Positions 47,633-60,536 of a DNA stretch of 64,000 bases are shown here, in pieces. The notes beneath the pieces are model-generated. The model was not told the DNA's origin. It saw only the letters and a program-made list of their open reading frames with translations, and made no database searches. How positions within the stretch are numbered: position 1 is the stretch's first letter; each line of letters begins with the position of its first letter. Made by a program: the position numbers and the translations under genes. Origin of the DNA: Piper betle (taxonomy: Eukaryota > Streptophyta > Magnoliopsida > Piperales > Piperaceae); the NCBI GenBank assembly GCA_033002965.1, contig JAURVB010002530.1, positions 18,300 to 82,299 on the forward strand, read 5' to 3'.

Positions 47633-50600
47633 TCATCTGTATATACACACACACAAGTGCATGCCATTTCAATGTTTTTTTCCCAAATGCATACAAAATT
47701 TCAATCACTTGCTTAGATGAGAAAATTTTGATCATGTTGTGTGACATTTTTTTCTAACCATGAAGTTATTTTGACAAAAAAATTGTACATTTTCATAATG
47801 CCAATTTTCATGTAAAAAAATTATTTCTCCTATCAGAATTAATAGTAGATGTATAATATAAGATTTAGAGATAGGACATTATTATAATAATTGTTATTTA
47901 GCATATTTCTTTATCTACGGTAAGTTATCCATATGGCCTTCACATTTCTTTTGCATGTGGAAGCCTTTGTTCATGTCAAAGTTTTTTTTATGTAGAAAGA
48001 TTTGTGTAAACTTTTATTTATGTAAAAACTGTAATAATGCCTACATTTCTTGTCTTTTTCTATTTTGCTTTTCATGCATGTGATTTTTATTTCTAGCATA
48101 AGGCCCATGTGTGTGTTGTTTTCTGTAGATGTCATTGCTACTAGCATATGCCAATATGATAATGTGCTGGCAAAGATCAATAGTCAATATACCATATTTT
48201 AATCAAAATCCTTGTCCATAAAATATGAAAGTGCAAGGTATTATTATTATAGAATTGTTTTGTAAAAAAAATATAATTTTATAGATTTTTATTTTTCTAA
48301 TCACATTTTTTTATATAAATGATTTTCAATTATTGTAATCATGCAAACCTTTCTTAGATTGGATGCACATGACTTTGATTGCTTTTAGATGTGAGAAAAA
48401 CATGTTCTGTATTTTTTTTAATTGTCTCTAAATTTATTATCAGGTCTTATAATGCTAATAGTTTTTTTTATAACATAATTTATTTTTTATTATCTTTCAA
48501 GTCTCTGTTTATTGAGTAAACCTTTCTAAATTTTTGTCTCTCTTCCCGGAGGAACGGCGACCTGGACGATGAGTAGGACAGTAACAACTTTGATGGACTT
48601 CTATCAATGAATAGCTGCACACCCATTAGAAATATCATTATGTAACAATTGTAATACTTAATCACAAAGTGTATTAGTTACCTTCTCGAAGTTTCTGAAG
48701 TTAGTTCGACAACCAAAACTTATTTCTTATAATTATATTTTATTATAAAACCTCACAACTATTTTTTATTAATTTTATATAAATGTACTTGACATGCATA
48801 TTAAAAAAAATGCAACCACAAGTAATGTATTTGGTACAAATTTCAACCAAAAAAAACTATTTCACTTAAAAGTCATTCCTGAAGACAATTTCCAACCTAT
48901 CTCGTAGAAAAATAACATGAAAAAAGAAACCTAAAATATTTTCACAAACCCAGATTTCAACCTTCGCCTCACTCAAATAGAAGATATTTCTTGGTTTTCT
49001 TTTTCTAATATTGAAATTACGTTGAACTTTCGCTTCAACAAATAACTATAATTCTTTTTTTTAAAATCTATTACAAAGATATTTGTAAAATGATAAAAAA
49101 ATTTTTTAATATTTTTGAAATGTGTATTTGTGTGTGTATATATATATATATTAAAATTTTTATATAAATTATGCCTCATATAGTTTATATGAATTACATA
49201 AAATATTTTTAGTTGGTTTCATAAATAATATATATATGTATATATATATATTAAAAATAAGGTATACAAGTAGAAAGTTGATAAAATTTCATATTTTTTA
49301 AATATCGTTATCACATATTTTTAAATTTTAAAAAATGTACAAGTTAATAGACATTTTAAAATTAATTTTATTAAAATTATTTTGATAATTAGAATAAAAG
49401 GTTTAGAAATATAAGATTATATTGAAATTTTATAATTAATTTTATTATTTATTGTTTTATTTATTTATGTAATGTTTGAATTGGGGAATCTATTAAATTA
49501 TTCAAAATAAAAGAGATAATTCATAAAAATTATATGAGTGGGTGTTCATATATATATATATATATTAGTCGAGGCTTTAATTAACAAGTGGTCCCGACTC
49601 ACGTGTTCCACATGTAAGTCTTAGGCTCTGACTTCTGAGTTCTGACTCACTGCCACGCCCGACTCACCAATGCAATGGAAGATAGTCGGGACCCATACAA
49701 CTGTGGACCCACCCTTGGTCCCCACTCTAATTGTGACTTATTGACTTTTTCAAATAGAATATCAAAATAAATTTCTTGCTTTCTCGTTCTAAATCAGATT
49801 TCGCAATTAATAATCTTGAAGGCCCTTGAAAAATAATAGTAATTAAAGGCATTTTTTGTTTGTTTTACATTAAAAATCAACTTTTAGGGACAAAATATTG
49901 ACGTTTTTAATTGTTTAATCTCTTGCATTATCATACTAAGATTGTATGTCAAGATTTTTGGCATTTAAACAATACTCAATTAAATATAATTAGAAGATAA
50001 AGTTTTGATTATGAAGATGGAAAAAATAATTTAGAGTTAATTTGCATATCAAAGTTGCAATCAATAACCAGGCATCAATAACAACCCATTAATTTTGAGC
50101 ATACTAAAAATAAATATACAAAAATGTCAAAAATAATATCCAATATAAAAAATTTGTGTTTAGTTTGGTAGATAATTGTGAATTGGAAATAAACTTAACC
50201 CAAGGTTGATTATTTCCTAACTATGTATGATTGAGGTTGAAAATATTTATCAAATTTATTAATTGTTTTTTTGTAATGTGATAAAAGAAAACTTGTCTAA
50301 TCATTAATTAAAAGATCCTTAGATGCCCAAGTAAATTCTTATAATCAAGATTAGTTTACATATAATAAAATGTCATGTAATAAACTTTGTCAAACCTTTT
50401 GTTGCATCCAAGAAATTGCACTTGTTCAATCTAACATTGTATTTAGAATGATTTATTAATGCAATTAAAAATTGTGGCAAGATCAATAACTCCAAAGATT
50501 CATGTGATTACTTTCATTAATTATTGTAAAATTTATCATAATCATTGGATTAGACATGTGGGATGTCATTAATAATATTCAAATTTAACAATTTTTTGAA

Positions 50601-53172
50601 GTCAGGTCATGGATTGAAAAAGCCTTATATACATGAACTTATTGCTCATATAGCTTCAAGTTACACTTTTTCATTTGTGAGTCCAACTGTTCAAAATCCA
50701 CATATATATACAAAATATAATAATAAGGGAATTTTCAACTCAATCAAATGTTTTTAACCATTTCATCTTAATTATCAAAGTATCAAAATATTTATTAACT
50801 GGTATATTTTTAAAATTTAAAAGTAGATCATAAAGATGTCAAAAAATAATAAAATTTTATTACCACCCTAGTTTTAATACATATAAATATCATTTTATCA
50901 AACCTATTAAAAAAAAGTTCAAACTAAATGTGTAGCTTGTACAAACCATACGAGGTATTGTGACTCACCTTAATTTTTCCAATTAAAAATAGTGTAATCA
51001 AATATCTAAAGACATAATTATCGTGCTTAAAATGAATCGAGCCAGCTTGCTTCCCTCACAAAATAAGCCAAGCCCAAGCTATCGAAGGCTCAAAAGCTCG
51101 TTAAGTTGGCTCGATAAAGCAAGTTCATATTATACTTCTTAAAAATGTATATTAAATTTTACATTAGTTGAGTTATAAAAGATAACATGACTGAAATCAT
51201 GTAATTAAACTTCTTAACTCTTATATTAAAGATTAAACATATTTAATCAAAATGAAGTAAATAACATAAAGTTACTTACCTTGTGTCGCATAGGTAAAAA
51301 ATGCTAAAAAATAAACCCCTTGTCTAAGTTAAATCACGAATCGGAAATCACCGCAATCCACAGTCAAACTAAGACCGTCTAAGTCGACGAAGAACAACTA
51401 CAAATCTTTAAGTCGACGACAAGGTTATATCAGATCAAATAAAATTGGACAACAAGAATCTGGGTTCAACTAAATTAGAATAACACATCAAAGATTGTAT
51501 TTGAGAATATTGAGGAAAAGGTTGCATTCAAGATCAAAGAAATTCACTAAAACTAAAGCATCAATTTTATGATCTGTTTTCATGTGATCCCATTTTAAGG
51601 TCTCTAAATTAGACGTGATCTTGGTGTTGTTTTATAATTAATATGAATGCCCTTGTTTTCCATGAAGATCAAGTCAGTTGTGAGGTTTTTTAGAGCATAA
51701 ATTATAATTTTAAATATTTCGTTAGGTCGATTTTTCGGGTATTCCAACTCTATATATGAATCAAATTTTCAATACTTTTTTTATTCATCTTTATATCAAG
51801 ATATATATATTTTTAATATTATTATTTTTTATAATTCAAATAATATAAATCATATATCTGTCGAATTCAGATCCTACAAAAAAAATCTTGTCCTAATCAC
51901 TAAAGATTCCTTAGCTTCACTTACATATTCCAAGTGATTGGCCATCTCTTTACATACAATAAATTAGTCATGCTCTTAACTCTACCAAACATTTTGTTGC
52001 ATCCAACAAGTTGAACAAGTTGCACTTGTTCAATCTAAGATTATAATCATGTGATTTTTTTATGTAATTAAAACAAATGGTGAAAGAACATCATTATTCC
52101 ATAGACTTTGAATTTTAATAATTTTATCAAATCAAACATAATCATCCAATCTCGATCAAAATTTGAATATCCAAAATTCAATCCGAATATGAAGATTACC
52201 CCTTATTCATCATATTCGTATCCAATTCGAATCGGTTAAAAATATTCTAATCTTTATCAAACTATAAAATAGTATAAATTTCATTATAAAATAGAGAAAG
52301 AAATAATAAAAAAATATTTTAAAATATAATTTTATAAAATATCACCTATTTGGGTAGGATAAAGATTAGATAATCCCAAACTCATATTGAATCGAAATAT
52401 ATTTCGATATATATATTATATTAAAAAGTCCAAACTTGAATTCGACCTAGAAACTAGTACTCATCAGATTTACTAGATAATCCCTACTTACAAAAAATTA
52501 TATGTACATACACTCATTACTTTCATATTGACTTTTAATTGACATTGTGATATTTTAGAGCCAATGTGGATTAACCCAATCGGTTATCTATTACATCCAA
52601 GATGAAGGACCCATATTCCACTGACACTATCCTTATGTCAATATCAGGTAGGCATAAGAACAAGCATGGCTTTTTTTTTCAAAAAAAGACATAATAATTA
52701 TCAATTTTGAAAATTTTGTTCATGGTTTGTCTTTCTATATTCAAATAAAACTCCACTTTTTTTAAAAAAAAATGTAACACTATGCTTGGACAAGGGAGTA
52801 CTATACTCTTTTTGTATGTATGTATGCATGTATGTATGTATGTATGGCCCCACTTGGCTCTTCCATTTTTTATCAAATACCAAAATAGTAGATTGTTCAT
52901 GTACCCTAATTGGTGTGGGGTCTTGATGTTTCAATTCCATTTTGGAGATTCTTCCCTTTTGTTTGAAGCCCTAAAAGTTCTTTAGTGGTCAATTTGGAAT
53001 TAGGGTTTTCAAATAGATAGAATTCTATTTTTTCTAAGTAATCAATAGAAACTTTGTAAGGTAGAATCAAATATGTCGACTAAATATGCAAATAAAAGCT
53101 GATTAGTCTAATTAGCAACTTTTAATATGGCAGGAAGATGCTATATAATAAATCATGATTCATGGTCTTTTT

Positions 53173-53207
<35 letters not shown>

Positions 53208-55322
53208 CATTAATAAAAGGATTGTAAAAAATTGACCTCCTATTAAAAGAAGGGCATTTAGACAATAAAAATATAATAATAAATTAGATCATTATAATCT
53301 AACTCTAAATTAAGAGTTTATCTCTAACACAAGTCGTGCATAGTGTGACATCTCAACTATTGTACTTAGTATTGTTGCTCATTGTCCTACAGTTAATTTA
53401 AATAATTTAGGACAAAAACCACCTTAACAATGAATAGTCACGTAGTCCCGTCAATTTATCGTAGCAATCCAACCGTGAATACTTCCCCGATGGGCACAGG
53501 TAAATGATAGATAAGTGAGAATGCATAACATAAAAAAGAAAAAAATCAACAAAAAAATGTTTGCAAAATTTTCAATTAAAGAAACCAAGTATAAATTAAA
53601 ATAGTACAAAGGCCAAAATTATACCAAAATCGTTAATTTAAAGAGTTAAAATGTTCCTAAGTGCATTGCAAATGATGATTTTATAACTATTAATGTTGCT
53701 AGACACGAGTATTCTCAACATAGGTCGAGCACCGTATTTTTAAGAGGACAAGTGGTATATCTGATAAGATCAACTAATATGATACGATATTTAAAACTAT
53801 TTTCATTTGTCAATGTGAATTGTGTGTTATTTATTTTATGTGTCTCAAAAGAGAGGCACTAATATTCCACAAGAGTCAACAATAGACAGAAAAAAAAAGG
53901 GAGGATGATAAATACATGAAATAAAAGGATAACGCCAAGCATGGATGTGTGGTATGTATCATTGGCCAACTCTTAAATGGTTGAATGTCATTGTTGCTTG
54001 TGATATGAGGACTTGTGCACAGTAGCCATGGATTTTAGCAGATGAGATGCTCACCACTGTATCGTATTCCAATTGAAAGAGATGGAACACTTCTTTGCCC
54101 AAGAAAATGGTGGTCAATTCCAATTTAATAAATGAAGAATATGACTCTATGTCTATAACATTTTCATGAATATTTGATGACAAAATATTATCTGGTTGAC
54201 TTCCTTTCATGACATCAGCCACTGCATCAACCCTCTTCCTCTATCCCAATTTTGAACCGACAATACATGAGATATTTTAACATGCAATGGTGGAGCTAAT
54301 ACGACATGAATTGGATGTGTTGAAGAAACTTGGTCAGAATTTTTCATCGGGATGGACCCTTGTTTGAAGTTTGAATTTTTATCATTGAACATCTTTTATA
54401 TTTTTTTGGGTATCAGGTAAACAAAAAAGAAGATTTTAAAAAAATCTTATTTTTTTACTTCCTCAAACAAGAGTTTCAAAATTATTTTGTAGTGTTGAGT
54501 TATGGATCATACAAATACTTGGGAAGTTGTAAAAAGAACAATATTTCCCATGATAATTACCATATGATTTGGATAAACAATTGATAGAAAAATTTGGAAT
54601 ATGATAAATTCAGACCCTATCAAGTGTAATAATTTTTTACCAGAGACAACTGCTTCCATATCATTAACTATTTTTTTCTTCTTTTTTTGACGAGACACAT
54701 TTTCGTGATAAAAAACGACCATCATTAGTAGGCAAGAATTTTATGGAACATAAATATTTATGTGGCCTACGGTGAAATGGTGTGTTGGCTTCTGCATAAG
54801 TTGATATGACCTCACAAGGATTGTACTCTTCTTCTTTTCTTTTTTTGAAGTAGACAAGGATTATATCATTGAGTTTCTTCAACGATTTATTTTCATTTTT
54901 TTAAAAAAATGTTTTCTTCATTGTTCCTTTCCATACAAAATGGAAAAGTTTTAAGTACTGCAAGAAAATAAGTCAAATACAAAATGCAACAGATAAAAGT
55001 GCAAAATTGAGTTCAAGAATTTTTAAAGTTCAGATTTTCAGAAGAAAACATGCTTAGTCGTCTCATATACCCAGAAAATTTTATTACTTAAAGCTTACTT
55101 TCTTAGTGATTGTGTTCCAAATTTTGTAGCATGACAAATTACAAGTATGGTACATAAAGGTTGGATTCATAACAAGATTGAGCTGGCAAATTCTATAGCT
55201 GAATCAAATGACATTTAAGAAAATATTCTCAGAAATTCGAAAATGCGCTTCAATCTCTTGCCATGGACTATGCAACACACAATTTTATTCTGCTTTCCAG
55301 TGTACGTGCTCAAAATTATATC
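47633..55322. other. Long AT-rich, gene-poor stretch
   Basis: No gene recognised in 7.7 kb. It includes (TA)n at 49138-49151, 49548-49565 and 53178-53205, a (TATG)n run at 52813-52846, and a dispersed 'gctcgttaagttggctcgat' type repeat at 51030-51120. ORFs of 60-87 aa at 53959-54882 (minus) lie close together in different frames and could be a decayed coding or transposon remnant, but I recognise no domain. Confidence 0.4.
52813..52846. repeat. (TATG)n tetranucleotide microsatellite
   Basis: About eight TATG units with one substitution (TGCA). Confidence 0.9.
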
Positions 55323-57232
55323 TTAAAGATTGCGCTTTGGAACCCCAACTGGCGCTTCCCTAGACTTGCTGTCAACAATCCGAGACATTCTCTTCACCTC
55401 ATCCTTCGGAATCAAGCGTGTGCTGCTTAGCCAGAGCCCACCATCGACAGCCAAAGTTGTTCCATTGATGTATCTACCTAAGCACATTTGAGACAAGAAT
55501 TTAAACACCAGGGTATCTTCCCATAGCTATATCAAGAACAAAAACTATAATGATAAACAAATCTCAACCGGAACATCATTTTTGAATCTAGGGATCAATT
55601 TGATATTGGTATATATGCTACAACAGTACCATATAGTGAGCTTGGCCTTGCATGCAAGCTACAAACCTGCATTAGAAGCCATGTAGATGGCAGCCATGGC
55701 AATGCCCCACTTCTCCCCGAGCTTAAAAAGAGGCATGAGTTCTCTTGTTAAACTCTTCATCTCATCAGGAGCAAGTTTCCTCATCCCTGTAGTATCTTCA
55801 ATAGGTTCGGGTGCAATACCATTAACCCTGATATCATAGTCTGTCCCCCATTCAAGAGCCAGATTCCTTGTGACAGCATCCACAGCTGCCTGTGGATAGC
55901 TTACAACATCTCAGCAAATAATTTGCAGCAAAACTGTTAACAAAGTCATGTTTTTAGGCGACCAACCTCAGCAGCAGACACATGAATCTGGTACCAAGTT
56001 GCAGTGTAATGCAAAGTAGCGCTTATGTTCAAAATAAGTCCTCCATTTGGGGAAGACTCCCTCCCTGGTGCCCCTTTCTTCAAATATTTTAGTGCAGCGT
56101 GACACATGTTGAAAGTCCTAAGGGAGTCAATATCCATTAGTGCACATCAGTGTGAAACACATGGCCATACAGTGGCATAAGTAAATGCCATCAAAGAAAT
56201 CAATACAACGAAACAGTTTCATCTGCCCATAACAAGGAGGGTGAGAACTAATAACCTGTCCGGAAGCCATTAGGAGTCAGATCCTCTGACGCAGCAAGAA
56301 TAATTGCCCGCAGCGCCATTAACAAGAATATCAAGCTTGCCAAAATGGTTAACTGTAGCTTCAATGACCCTAGCTGCATCTTCTGGCTTCCTCGCATCCC
56401 CTTCAAATCCAACAGCCTGCATAAGAGGGACCCAAAAATTGAGCATAACAAAATCTACAGGCACTATTATTTATGAGACCAGTTATCCATTGGTGCCCCT
56501 CCCTCCAATAAATCCAACATCCTACAAAAAGTTCATGTGTTCATCATGGATGTAACTGTAGCGGAGATTTGTGTGAGTCAGCAAGCACACGTAGGTTCAA
56601 ATTAACCATAATAATATCCGCAACAGCAACACATACAATATTTAATATGTTACCTACGGCCATGCCTCACATGGGAAACACCAATATGTTCACTGTGTCA
56701 CCAAACTGACATCGATTATATAATACCAACATGCTTTTGTTGATATCACCAACAACTATTGTACAATAACATGGTTTTGCCAATACCAACCTAAAAATAA
56801 ACCTGGTACACAAGTTCATAGGAACTTATACTCTCTTCCATCACTTTACCCCCTCAACCCATATGGTGGGAGTGGAGTTTGATGAAAATTCCAAACTAAA
56901 TCTGAGTAAACAATTGGTATAAAGCTCTAAACTTTAGATCACCCAAAACCATGCATGAGCTTTTAACTCGGCAGTTTCATCCAAAAAAGGAGACGTTTTT
57001 TTATTTTTTAAAATCAAAGCTACAGAGCAAAAATGCTCGACCTGGGCGCCGACGGAGCGGAGGGCGGCGACTGCGGATTCGATGACTGGGCGGCGGCGGC
57101 CCATGATGGCGACGGCGGCGCCGTGCTTACCGAACTGCGCCGAGATCTCGTAGCCAATCCCCGAGCCGCCGCCGATGAGCAGCGCCACCTTCCCCTTGAG
57201 GACGTCACGTCCCCTCTGAACGGCGACTCCAT
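55323..57232 (-). pseudogene. SDRB: Peroxisomal 2,4-dienoyl-CoA reductase-like SDR, degenerate copy
   Basis: Short-chain dehydrogenase/reductase matching plant peroxisomal 2,4-dienoyl-CoA reductase, which reduces dienoyl-CoA with NADPH in beta-oxidation of unsaturated fatty acids. Five exons: 57042-57232, 56256-56416, 55967-56139, 55667-55889, 55323-55477. Without the indels they give 298 residues, the family length. Seen: GGGSGIG cofactor motif (19-25), DILVNGAAGN, NISATLHYTATWYQIHVSAA, NLALEWGTDYDIRVNGIAP, VDGGLWLSS. Lesions: a 5-bp GACGT tandem duplication just after the start (57204-57213) shifts the frame; an extra base follows AAGN in exon 2; the exon 3 acceptor reads AC, not AG; the active-site Lys in SAAKAAVD is Glu (residue 173); conserved Gly codons became Glu (GIAPEP) and Arg (DSLRTF); and the C-terminus is RNL rather than an SKL-type peroxisomal signal. 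Introns are kept, so it is a DNA-level copy. Confidence 0.85.
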
Positions 57233-57359
57233 CGAAGAAGCTTCGCAACCTCCCCTCCCGACCCTTTTGCGCCGGCCGGTGGTGTCGCCGGCGGCGGAGA
57301 TGGGCGGGCGAGGAAGAAAGGTGAATTCACGTTCCAATTACCTCATGTACGCGTAGGTG

Positions 57360-59827
57360 GTCCGGTGTGGCTCCCTATGTGCGCCATGCACGTAATAATA
57401 AGCTCAAGTTCGACACGTCCCGCTCTAGCCTTATTTGTCACTGCTTAGCTCAAATTCATCTAATTCGAGTCAAACCAATTATTATAATATTATTCAAATT
57501 AATTTAAATTAAGTCGAATTTAAATTAGATTCAATAATAATATGATTGCTAATTGAACGAGTCAGCTTGTGAGCATTTGTTGTTTGGTTCGATTCGACTC
57601 GACTCAAAACTCATTATTTAAATACTTCGAGTTTGAATTCGACTCGAAGTCGAATCTTAGGAGCCAAACTTGAGCAAAGCCGTGTTCGATTCGACTCAAC
57701 TCAGTTATAACTCAAATTTAACTTGATAAAATAATATAATAATATAGATCTTTATATTATATATATATATATACTAATAAATTTAATTGTAATTAGTTAT
57801 ATTTATTAATATACAGTATAATAAAAAAATAGTGAGATAGCTTAAATGAGAGGTATTTAAGTTGAAGGCCAGGAGGTTGTGGGTTCAATCCACGTTACAT
57901 TTTTTAAGTGAGTTACTTCCCACCGAGTCGTGCTTGGTTCGCTCATTCGTTTAGCAACCCTAGATAATCACTTTATAATCGAGCTCGAGCTCGAACAACA
58001 TAAAACATATTTGAGTCGAGCTTGAATATGCATGTTCAAAACTTGTTCAATCTCGAGCTTGAATTCGAATACGAGTTGAAGCTCGGATCACTCACTCATT
58101 TAGCAGCCCTAGATAATAGAATAGCAAATCCAAATCTGCCTACATCCACTCCATGGAAAAAAGCACCCGATTTGGATTTTGGATGACCGATCATTATTTA
58201 GCTCAAAATAAGGTCTTTAGATTGAGTCGAGGTCCTAAATTTGTCATAAATTTACATGGCCCAATCTGAAACTCAATTGCCGTTAAAACCAAACATCATT
58301 AGCCTATTATGGCATTATAGCTAACAGTCGAAACATACAAGGTTTGTTTGATTTCCCTAGAATTATATAAAAAAATATAAAATTTGAAGGATACAAAATT
58401 TTTTTGTGTTTGAATGTCTTAAAATTTAATTTAAAAAATTTCAATTTCAATCAAAATAAGTTTACATAGCAATATTTTTTTATAAAAATCAAAAGAAGTT
58501 TGGAAAAAATTTTGGTAGACACGAATCGTACAGATAAAAAGAAATATTTTATTTTTATCTTTTTTTTACTATTTAAATATAAAAAAATTAATTTTAAAAT
58601 TTTCATATTATTTAATTTCATTATATTTTTATTTCATATAATTTTTTTATTTACACTGTTTTCACGTGAGCGAAGCGAAGTGACCGGGAGAGCGCAGTAG
58701 GAAGGCAAGTCTTCTTTACACAGAAGCAGTAATATAAAGTTCCTGGTTCCTACCATAGAATATATAATAATGTAGCCTTGTTGAAGTTGGGGAATCTTCC
58801 AAGACCAAAGACTTAATATCTTGTTTTCTTCTTCCAATTGAACAAAAAAAATACAGTTACAGCATCTTTGATGGTTTTGGGCAGGGCCCATGATCCTTTT
58901 AAAATGATCCAAACCTCAACCAGGCTCATTGATGTTGAGCCGAGAAGAGAACCTACGAGAGAAAATTTGACATGTCAACTGTTTCACTGTCGTAGAGGAC
59001 TGGAAAGCTCTGGAGAGATTTGTTCTCTTCTGAGCGGGGAATACAGTTTCTGCTAGCATGAAAATCAGTTTCTGGGAGCAGACATGCCGTCTCCATCAAA
59101 ACATTATAGCCTATTACTGCAACAGCAAATGCAGCCAAACGTTCTTCACTAGTTGCAACCAGATTATTACCAACGCCAGCTATGTGCGAACAGTTTTTAC
59201 CAACCCCTGCAAATGAAAGGACACTGCTTCAAATATTGCTCATTGAAATTGAATTCATCAAAGCAAAAATTCATCCTATCAATCATCAACATAAAGCATA
59301 TATTCACACTTCGAGACACGACACAGCTCCCCACAAATTCACTGCATTGTAAAGCTTTCGTTAACGGCACTGGCACCATCAAACCTTCAAAGATGACTCA
59401 TGATGAATATCAGATGCCACAGTAGCATCAGTTGCAAAAGTAATCTTTAAGAATCAACATGTGCAAGGTTCATGTTCAGCTGCTGCAAACTGAGAATTTT
59501 TGCCATATTGAGTTCAGCTCTATCTTCGCCGGCATCTCTGCTATTGCTCATTGAAATAACACAGTAACAATCTCAAACCATGCCTCTGTATTCCCATATC
59601 AAAATACCAATCTGAAAATAAGAGATTAACATAAAATGTTATGGTCTAATAAAATAAGAACTTCCTAGGAAAAAATTGGTAAATATATCATTTGCAAAGA
59701 TAGCCAAACTTCACCTTCAACAAATGAAAACATTGGCAAGGCTTCAATGACTTTATAGAATCCTTACTCACGACCTCAATAAATTATGTAATATTTTCCT
59801 TCTAGATTCCATTTTTTTGAACAATCT
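57360..59827. other. Repeat-rich intergenic DNA
   Basis: No gene recognised. Positions 57540-58110 hold a long 'gactcgaagtcgaatc / gagctcgagctcgaac' type dispersed repeat enclosing a SINE-like box pair. The rest is AT-rich. The part above 59600 is next to the PPR fragment. Confidence 0.45.
57826..57915 (+). mobile_element. Candidate SINE with pol III A and B boxes
   Basis: TAGCTTAAATGAG at 57838-57850 fits an A box, and GGTTCAATCC at 57890-57899, within 'gttgtgggttcaatccacg', fits a B box and T-arm stem. Spacing of about 40 bases is right for a tRNA-derived promoter. It sits inside a GAGCTCGA-type dispersed repeat. Ends not delimited. Confidence 0.45.
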
Positions 59828-60536
59828 TCACCATCGAAAATCATAAAAGCCATTCTCCAGTGTCAAGTAGTTAAATTTTATCTCCAACAAATGATAGTAT
59901 AAACAGGGTATAAATGAACAACATCCTGAACGTTCATTTATTTTTACTGGCATCTCAAATCTTAATTTCTTAGCTTTTGAATATTCTTTCAAATTGAACA
60001 ATGACAGCAGCCTCTCTTTGTCTCCTCTATCAAAAGTTGGAAACATTCCACACACATCTTTGTATTCCTCTTTGTTTGACCATATTTCAAGCATCAATAA
60101 ACCAGTTGAAGCTTGTGGAGAAATGTTCTCACCATGCATTTCACCAAAGAGTCTACCAACTGCTATCATATCCTTCTTCCTAAAGAAGGCATGAAAAAGC
60201 ATATCAAACGTATTGACATCTGGTACATACCCATTCTTTTGCATTTGAATAAACATGTCGTTAGCCTTTTCAAAGCCTTTTTTGCATAACCAATATATGT
60301 ATGAATTATATGCTTTGGCATCAGGTGACAACCCTCTTCTTGCTATTTCATCAAACATATTGCCAGCCAATTTGAACTTTCCATATCGGAAACAACCATT
60401 TCAAATTGCACTAAATGATGCAATATTTAGTTCCACACCATAAACGCCAGCCTTATCAAATAGTTCTAGTGCATCTTCGAAACATTGGGCCTTGCAAAGG
60501 CCATCCAACAATATATTGAAGGTAATCACGTTAGGA
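59828..60536 (-). pseudogene. PPR-repeat protein fragment, 5'-truncated by a gypsy LTR
   Basis: Minus-strand reading gives several pentatricopeptide repeats of the organelle RNA-binding family: HPNVITFNILLDGLCKAQ, then FEDALELFDKA, then SPDAKAYNSYIYWLCKKGFE, then YVPDVNTFDMLFHAFFRKKD. There is an in-frame TGA at 60400-60402. The protein should extend further N-terminally, but homology stops at 60536, where a TG-starting repeat begins. The end at 59828 has lost PPR character. PPR genes are usually intronless and several hundred residues long; only about 230 codons remain. Non-functional. Confidence 0.8.

Noticed and set aside
53959..54882. Cluster of short minus-strand ORFs
   Set aside because: No recognisable motif, different frames, stops between them; kept only as a possible remnant in the region note.
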